Positions 7,501 to 10,000 of a stretch of DNA of 10,000 bases are shown here, one piece after another. The DNA is taken from contig KV908635.1 of NCBI GenBank assembly GCA_002005505.1, positions 85,865-95,864 on the forward strand, written 5' to 3'. Positions within the stretch are counted from its first letter, which is position 1. Each line of letters begins with the position of its first letter. The notes under the pieces are model-generated. The model was given only the letters and a program-made list of their open reading frames with translations, was not told the origin of the DNA and ran no database searches. The stretch comes from Botryococcus braunii (lineage: Eukaryota; Chlorophyta; Trebouxiophyceae). The translations under genes were made by a program, and so were the position numbers.

Positions 7501-9477
7501 TTTGAGGAAAAAAGACAAGCGGCGAGATCACAGGGGGGTCCAAAACAAAAAAAAGTGCATACGGCTGTCAGCGACGATGTCTGCAAACACGTCCTTCAGC
7601 TCGGGGTCGTCCTTCAGCATCATGAGCTTTTCGCGGTACTCGGGCCCGTTCATCTGCAGCATCTGTTGGCTCTGTGCCAGGTCAGCGGCCATGCCTGAAT
7701 TCTGCAATGAGCCCACCCACCCATTATCAAAAATCGTGGCATCCCCCCACATCTCCCACCCCCACCCAGTCAAACTCATCCTCATACTTACCCTCATACG
7801 TCATACCCTCATACTCGCGTTCATGCCCCTTTCCCACGTTTGCCTAATCCGGATGTCCCCTATGTGCCATGAGCCCATTTGCCTAAGAATGAATAACGTT
7901 CGGAAGCCATGGCCCCACATTGACCCCCAAGCCCGTGATTTATCAGGGTATTGCGACTTGCCACCATCCCTCCAATTCTCCTGCCGAACCCAAGACACGA
8001 CTGGGTTGATTGGGTGGGTGATTAACACCACCTTGTCTTTCACCAGGAAAAAAAAATTAATAAAAGAATCCCCCGACATCTCCTCCCACAATATGAAGAG
8101 TAGGCTGGTGTTCCCCAGTCACATCTCCTCTGCCTCTGTGTTCGTGCTCAAGACAGGGCACACTTCTATGGCATACATCCATTGTGCAACTTCTCGAGCC
8201 CATCTGTGCTCCGCAACACACTACTCTGGTACGGCCTACCTGTTGCGAAGCAGGGTGCTGAAACTGTACAGTAGTGTGCGTGGATACCTCGCGTGCATCC
8301 ACACTGCAGAACAACCCTCATCCTTGAGGAATGCTCCAAGAGCATCAGAATCATCTTCACCGTGATCACCATCATCATCATCATCATCATCACCACCACC
8401 GCCACCATCGTCATCACCATCACCACCACCGCCACCACCATCACCATCACCACCACCACCACCACCACCATCATCATCATCACCACCACCACCACCATCA
8501 CCACCACCACCACCATCATCACCACCACCACCACCACCATCACCACCACCACCCTCATCACAGACATCAACCTGGCCGTCATCGTCGACAACATCATATT
8601 GATGATCACTATGACTATGTGGAGTTAGCCATACTACGAAGGAATCTGCCAAGCCCTTGTCCCAGCAACCCCTAAAAGCACAAATGGTGTGACCCCTGGA
8701 TGCCTCGGCAGGGTCTCAGTCACACAGTATGCTAGCAGCACTTGACCATACAGACTTGGTTCCCAACAACACACCACTATCCCGATCCTCTGCAACACGC
8801 ACATCACAGCCGGTAACACGCACATCGCAGCCGGTAACACGCACATCACAGCCGGTTGCCTCAGCACACGGCACCTGGCGTCTATCTAACCCCACCTCGC
8901 CCCATGAATGACCGGCTCTCATTTCCTCGACTTAAAAACTGCCCAAGCACCCAAATGGTTTCTTCCCCTGCCCCCGCCAATGCATTCAATGCATCGCATA
9001 TTCATCTCCACTTATCTGGCCCTTTATGCACCATGATATCTTCTCTGCTTTACCTCCACACGCCTCTACCTTCTCCTCCACACCCCTCATGCCGTTTCCC
9101 CCACACCCCTCTGCTGTTGTGTTCACGGCCCTCTGCCTCTTCCTCCATATGCCTCGATCTTATTTGAAAGTAGGCTAAAAAACACAGTTACTTGTTTTGA
9201 CAGGTCATGCATACAGTATACCCAAAACCTTCACCCTCCCATGGGGGACCAAAAAGCATCTCATTGCGATGGGCCCTTATGGTGCAGCAGTCGACCTGCA
9301 ACACCTGTCTCTGTTGTGTGTGTCGTCAGACATTAAACATTCAAAGGAAGGGCTCACCATCATCATGGACTGAGCCGCTTCCAGACTTTTCTTTGCAGTC
9401 TCGGGATCCTTTTGCAGGTATTGTATCACCTGCTCTGCTATCGCTGGGTCCATTCCTGGGGGAATTCCAACTGGCAT
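4400..9477 (-). CDS. AKR2-like STI1/ankyrin-repeat protein, five-exon gene
   Basis: The spliced reading frame is 254 residues. The AKR2 family consists of cytosolic chaperones that, in plants, bind newly made chloroplast outer-envelope proteins and deliver them to the plastid. Residues 9-40 and 60-110 are helical STI1-type segments with DP motifs (QKDPE at 22-26, LKDDPELK at 69-76), followed by the family hallmark MEKYWND at 89-95. Ankyrin repeats fill about 128-250, including LHYAAGYGRKD at 194-204 and a final RPIDAA. The C-terminus, DSKFL, resembles the DAFL end of plant AKR2. The protein is shorter than plant AKR2 (about 340 residues), mainly because it lacks the N-terminal extension and the acidic linker. 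The first ATG at 9477 follows an in-frame TAG. I chose it because it begins the similarity and a neighbouring gene lies just upstream, but an upstream exon is possible. Exons are joined by AG/GT and phase; no transcript was seen. The family call is firm, while chloroplast targeting in this organism is inferred. Confidence 0.88.
4570..4992 (-). repeat. Diverged 42-bp tandem array at the 3' end of intron 4
   Basis: About ten copies of a unit of roughly 42 bases, read on the minus strand as a CTCCTTT start, a TGTGCAA middle and one of three ends: CCTGCCTGCAGGGG, CTTGCGCACAGGGG or CATGCTTGGAGG. One copy has an extra short internal repeat of GTTCCT (around 4650-4685). The last copy reads up to GGCATGCAG, the splice acceptor of exon 5. 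Several copies carry TGCAG followed by GG, the same sequence as the true acceptor. Confidence 0.8.
5105..5515. repeat. 33-bp minisatellite in intron 4
   Basis: About thirteen head-to-tail copies of a 33-base unit containing GGAAGGCCGTGATGACTTAA and then ACCCGCTGATGAT. The first two copies are diverged; the rest differ by one or two bases, with one copy one base short and one a base long. There are no unique spacers, so this is not CRISPR-like. Because 33 is a multiple of three, it creates long but meaningless repeated ORFs on both strands. Confidence 0.9.
5617..5880. repeat. Purine tract with perfect (GAA)43 core in intron 4
   Basis: A stretch of A/G with only scattered C. The core 5691-5819 is an uninterrupted GAA repeat of 43 copies, flanked by GGAGAA-type variants and ending in a GGA run. 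On the sense strand of the AKR2-like gene it is a CTT/CTC pyrimidine tract starting about 46 bases after the donor of exon 4. Long GAA/TTC tracts are known to form triplex DNA. Confidence 0.95.
5908..5920. repeat. G13 homopolymer next to the exon 4 donor
   Basis: Thirteen G on the plus strand (C13 on the sense strand), directly after the GTTGGT donor of intron 4. Confidence 0.95.
5927..6149 (-). CDS. AKR2-like exon 4 (residues 125-199, ankyrin repeats 1-3)
   Basis: The acceptor is GCGTGCAG at 6150, phase 0, and the first residues are IVTIHDAAKVGDVEALK, matching the start of the AKR2 ankyrin domain. Repeat 1 spans about 128-156, repeat 2 about 157-188, and repeat 3 begins GNTVLHYAAG. In repeat 2 the usual TALH is TALG, so the consensus histidine is missing. 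The exon ends phase 1 at GCA G before donor GTTGGT, which is followed at once by a C13 run on the sense strand. Intron 4 (4570-5926) is 1357 bp. Confidence 0.9.
6472..6483. repeat. C12 homopolymer in intron 3
   Basis: Twelve C on the plus strand, so G12 in the pre-mRNA of the AKR2-like gene. Confidence 0.9.
6785..6798. repeat. C14 homopolymer in intron 3
   Basis: Fourteen C on the plus strand, followed by a pyrimidine-rich stretch to about 6866. In the pre-mRNA this is purine-rich with G14. Confidence 0.9.
7105..7217 (-). CDS. AKR2-like exon 3 (residues 87-124, YWND motif)
   Basis: The exon starts after GGATGCAG with two bases completing Arg87, then reads NMEKYWNDTELMSKISAKLE and a short polar linker ending ETK. 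I placed the donor at AAG/GTGCCT (phase 0, GT at 7104-7103). A donor at CGC/GTTTCC fifteen bases earlier is also phase 0 and would shorten the linker by five residues (VSETK); neither donor is a strong consensus. Plant AKR2 has a longer acidic linker here. Intron 3 (6150-7104) is 955 bp. Confidence 0.8.
7450..7470. repeat. G21 homopolymer in intron 2
   Basis: Twenty-one G on the plus strand, the longest homopolymer in the window, giving C21 on the sense strand of the AKR2-like gene. Its exact length may be affected by sequencing error. Confidence 0.9.
7563..7701 (-). CDS. AKR2-like exon 2 (residues 41-87, STI1 core)
   Basis: The exon opens after ATTGCAG (acceptor AG at 7703-7702) at phase 0 and ends phase 1 at AGC C before donor GTATGC. 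It encodes the part most like plant AKR2 outside the ankyrins: GPEYREKLMMLKDDPELKD at 59-77, then VFADI. A second possible acceptor, TTCAG, lies 7 bases further in, but it would break phase with exon 1. Intron 2 (7218-7562) is 345 bp and carries a G21/C21 run. Confidence 0.85.
8366..8560. repeat. CAC/CAT trinucleotide array in intron 1
   Basis: Nearly 200 bases of mixed CAC and CAT triplets (ATC/ACC phase), interrupted by a few CGC/GTC. The frames read as poly-His, poly-Thr/Ile or, on the other strand, poly-Gly/Asp and Val/Met, none a real protein. On the sense strand it is GTG/GAT, hence G-rich in the pre-mRNA. Confidence 0.95.
8796..8856. repeat. Three copies of a 21-bp tandem repeat in intron 1
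   Basis: Units beginning CACGCACATC and ending AGCCGG start at 8796, 8817 and 8838, with one internal A/G difference in the second copy. There are no other copies nearby. Confidence 0.9.
9358..9477 (-). CDS. AKR2-like exon 1 (residues 1-40)
   Basis: This exon is 40 codons, from ATG CCA GTT to ATG ATG ATG, ending at phase 0 before a good donor GTGAGC at 9357. It encodes MPVGIPPGMDPAIAEQV, then a helical segment with QKDPE and a Met-rich end, which fits the first STI1-like repeat. The codon just before the ATG is an in-frame TAG. This TAG would also work as a splice acceptor, but there is no pyrimidine tract in front of it. Intron 1 (7702-9357) is 1656 bp. Confidence 0.75.
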
Positions 9478-9649
9478 CTACATGCATATGTACACATTTT
9501 AATCCCCCATTGTAACCTGCTGCCCAAAGCTTCACGATAAACAATACTGCATGTCTTCCCCAAGCATCAGCAGCTGAAAGTAGGGACCAGGCCCAGTCGT
9601 AAGACCCTTGTAGGACAAGGATTGCAGATTCAGAGCCCTCAGACTAGAT
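9478..9649 (-). promoter_or_regulatory. Short intergenic region, presumed promoter and 5' UTR of the AKR2-like gene
   Basis: Only about 170 bases separate the AATAAA of the upstream gene from the apparent ATG at 9477, so promoter and leader should lie here if that ATG is right. I see no clear TATA box. Several ATG triplets precede 9477, each soon closed by a stop, so a long leader would carry upstream ORFs. A pyrimidine-rich CTACTTTCAG on the minus strand near 9581 resembles a splice acceptor, which leaves room for a missed 5' exon. Confidence 0.35.
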
Positions 9650-9655
9650 TTTATT
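9650..9655 (-). terminator. AATAAA polyadenylation signal of the upstream gene
   Basis: AATAAA on the minus strand lies about 100 bases after the TAA at 9757 and inside an AT-rich stretch. Position and sequence suit the 3' end of the lysine-rich gene. A TGTAA, the signal used in many green algae, also occurs at 9755-9751, overlapping the stop region, but it is too close to the stop to be the likely signal. Confidence 0.5.
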
Positions 9656-9756
9656 TAAATGTAGAGAAGAGGATAGAGTTTGAAAGTACGGACATCGTTG
9701 TGCCTTCAATGCCTGCGCGTACTATTCCTCCGGCCACGACGACCACGTCCTTACAA

Positions 9757-10000
9757 TTAGTACAAATCATCGAAGTCATACGATGTGATTTCTGCACTAA
9801 CTTTCTGATATTTTGTGTCACTCAAGGGAAAGAACTTAGCAACTCCATCTAGTTGAGCGTCCGCGGACGATATTTCGGTGAAAACTACCTCTGTCCCATC
9901 CTCCAATGTAATTATGCGAACTTTCTCCTTCTTACTTTTCAGTCCGGCCCCACCAAGACCTTTAGCTTGTTTTACTGGCTTAGCTTGCTTTTTTGATTTA
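9757..10000 (-). CDS. C-terminal part of an unrecognised lysine-rich protein (cut by window edge)
   Basis: The frame is open from the window edge for 80 codons to TAA at 9759-9757. It lacks an ATG in the window, so it is the 3' end of a gene or exon that continues beyond it. The first part is Lys/Gln/Ala-rich (KSKKQAKPVKQAKGLGG, then KSKKEKVRI). The rest is a mixed segment containing TLEDGTEVVFTEISSADAQ, then FFPLSDTKYQ, and the chain ends EITSYDFDDLY. The basic start and acidic end look like a soluble protein tail; there is no membrane segment. I do not recognise the family. It runs in the same direction as the AKR2-like gene and ends 279 bases before it. Coding is judged from the long open frame, the plausible composition and a polyadenylation signal placed where expected. 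Confidence 0.7.
   Translation of the reverse strand, partial: KSKKQAKPVKQAKGLGGAGLKSKKEKVRIITLEDGTEVVFTEISSADAQLDGVAKFFPLSDTKYQKVSAEITSYDFDDLY

Noticed and set aside
7066..7518. 150-residue minus-strand frame running from intron 2 into exon 3
   Set aside because: Only the end (the YWND part) is coding. The upstream part holds poly-Pro from the C21 run and no family signal, and an acceptor at 7218 joins in phase to exon 2.
8166..8675. His-rich or Gly/Asp-rich protein
   Set aside because: It is the CAC/CAT array read in different frames, inside intron 1 of the AKR2-like gene.
1..10000. tRNA, rRNA or transposase genes
   Set aside because: I looked for tRNA-like cloverleaf ends, conserved rRNA segments and transposase or reverse transcriptase motifs in the frames and saw none.

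Overview
The window is nuclear DNA from a eukaryote. It has GT-AG introns, long non-coding stretches full of microsatellites and minisatellites, homopolymer G/C runs and an AATAAA signal, and no bacterial-style operons. The one gene I can identify belongs to the AKR2 family (STI1-like helices followed by ankyrin repeats). In plants these proteins are cytosolic chaperones for chloroplast outer-envelope proteins, so a plant, alga or other plastid-related protist is the natural guess. The sequence does not let me name the lineage.

The right two thirds (4400-9477, minus strand) holds this AKR2-like gene as five exons. I joined them by hand from protein similarity, splice dinucleotides and reading phase. 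The exons are 9358-9477, 7563-7701, 7105-7217, 5927-6149 and 4400-4569. They total 765 bases, or 254 residues plus stop, and all four junctions agree in phase. The introns (1656, 345, 955 and 1357 bp) are mostly repeats: a CAC/CAT array in intron 1, a G21 run in intron 2, C12 and C14 runs in intron 3, and a 42-bp array, a 33-bp array and a long GAA/CTT tract in intron 4. The 42-bp array runs up to the last 3' splice site.

At the far right edge (9757-10000, minus strand) is the C-terminal 80 codons of another gene. It is lysine-rich at the start, acidic/aromatic at the end, and I do not recognise it. Its AATAAA lies about 100 bases past its stop. The apparent start of the AKR2-like gene is only 279 bases from that stop, so two genes sit close together in tandem while the introns are several times longer than the gap.

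The left part (1-4399) has no gene I can identify. It holds a (TG)35 tract, G and C runs, a pair of adjacent palindromes at 1154-1220, smaller inverted repeats, a pyrimidine-rich stretch and a 58-bp tandem array next to the end of the AKR2-like gene. One plus-strand open stretch (743-947) looks like it could be an exon, at low confidence.
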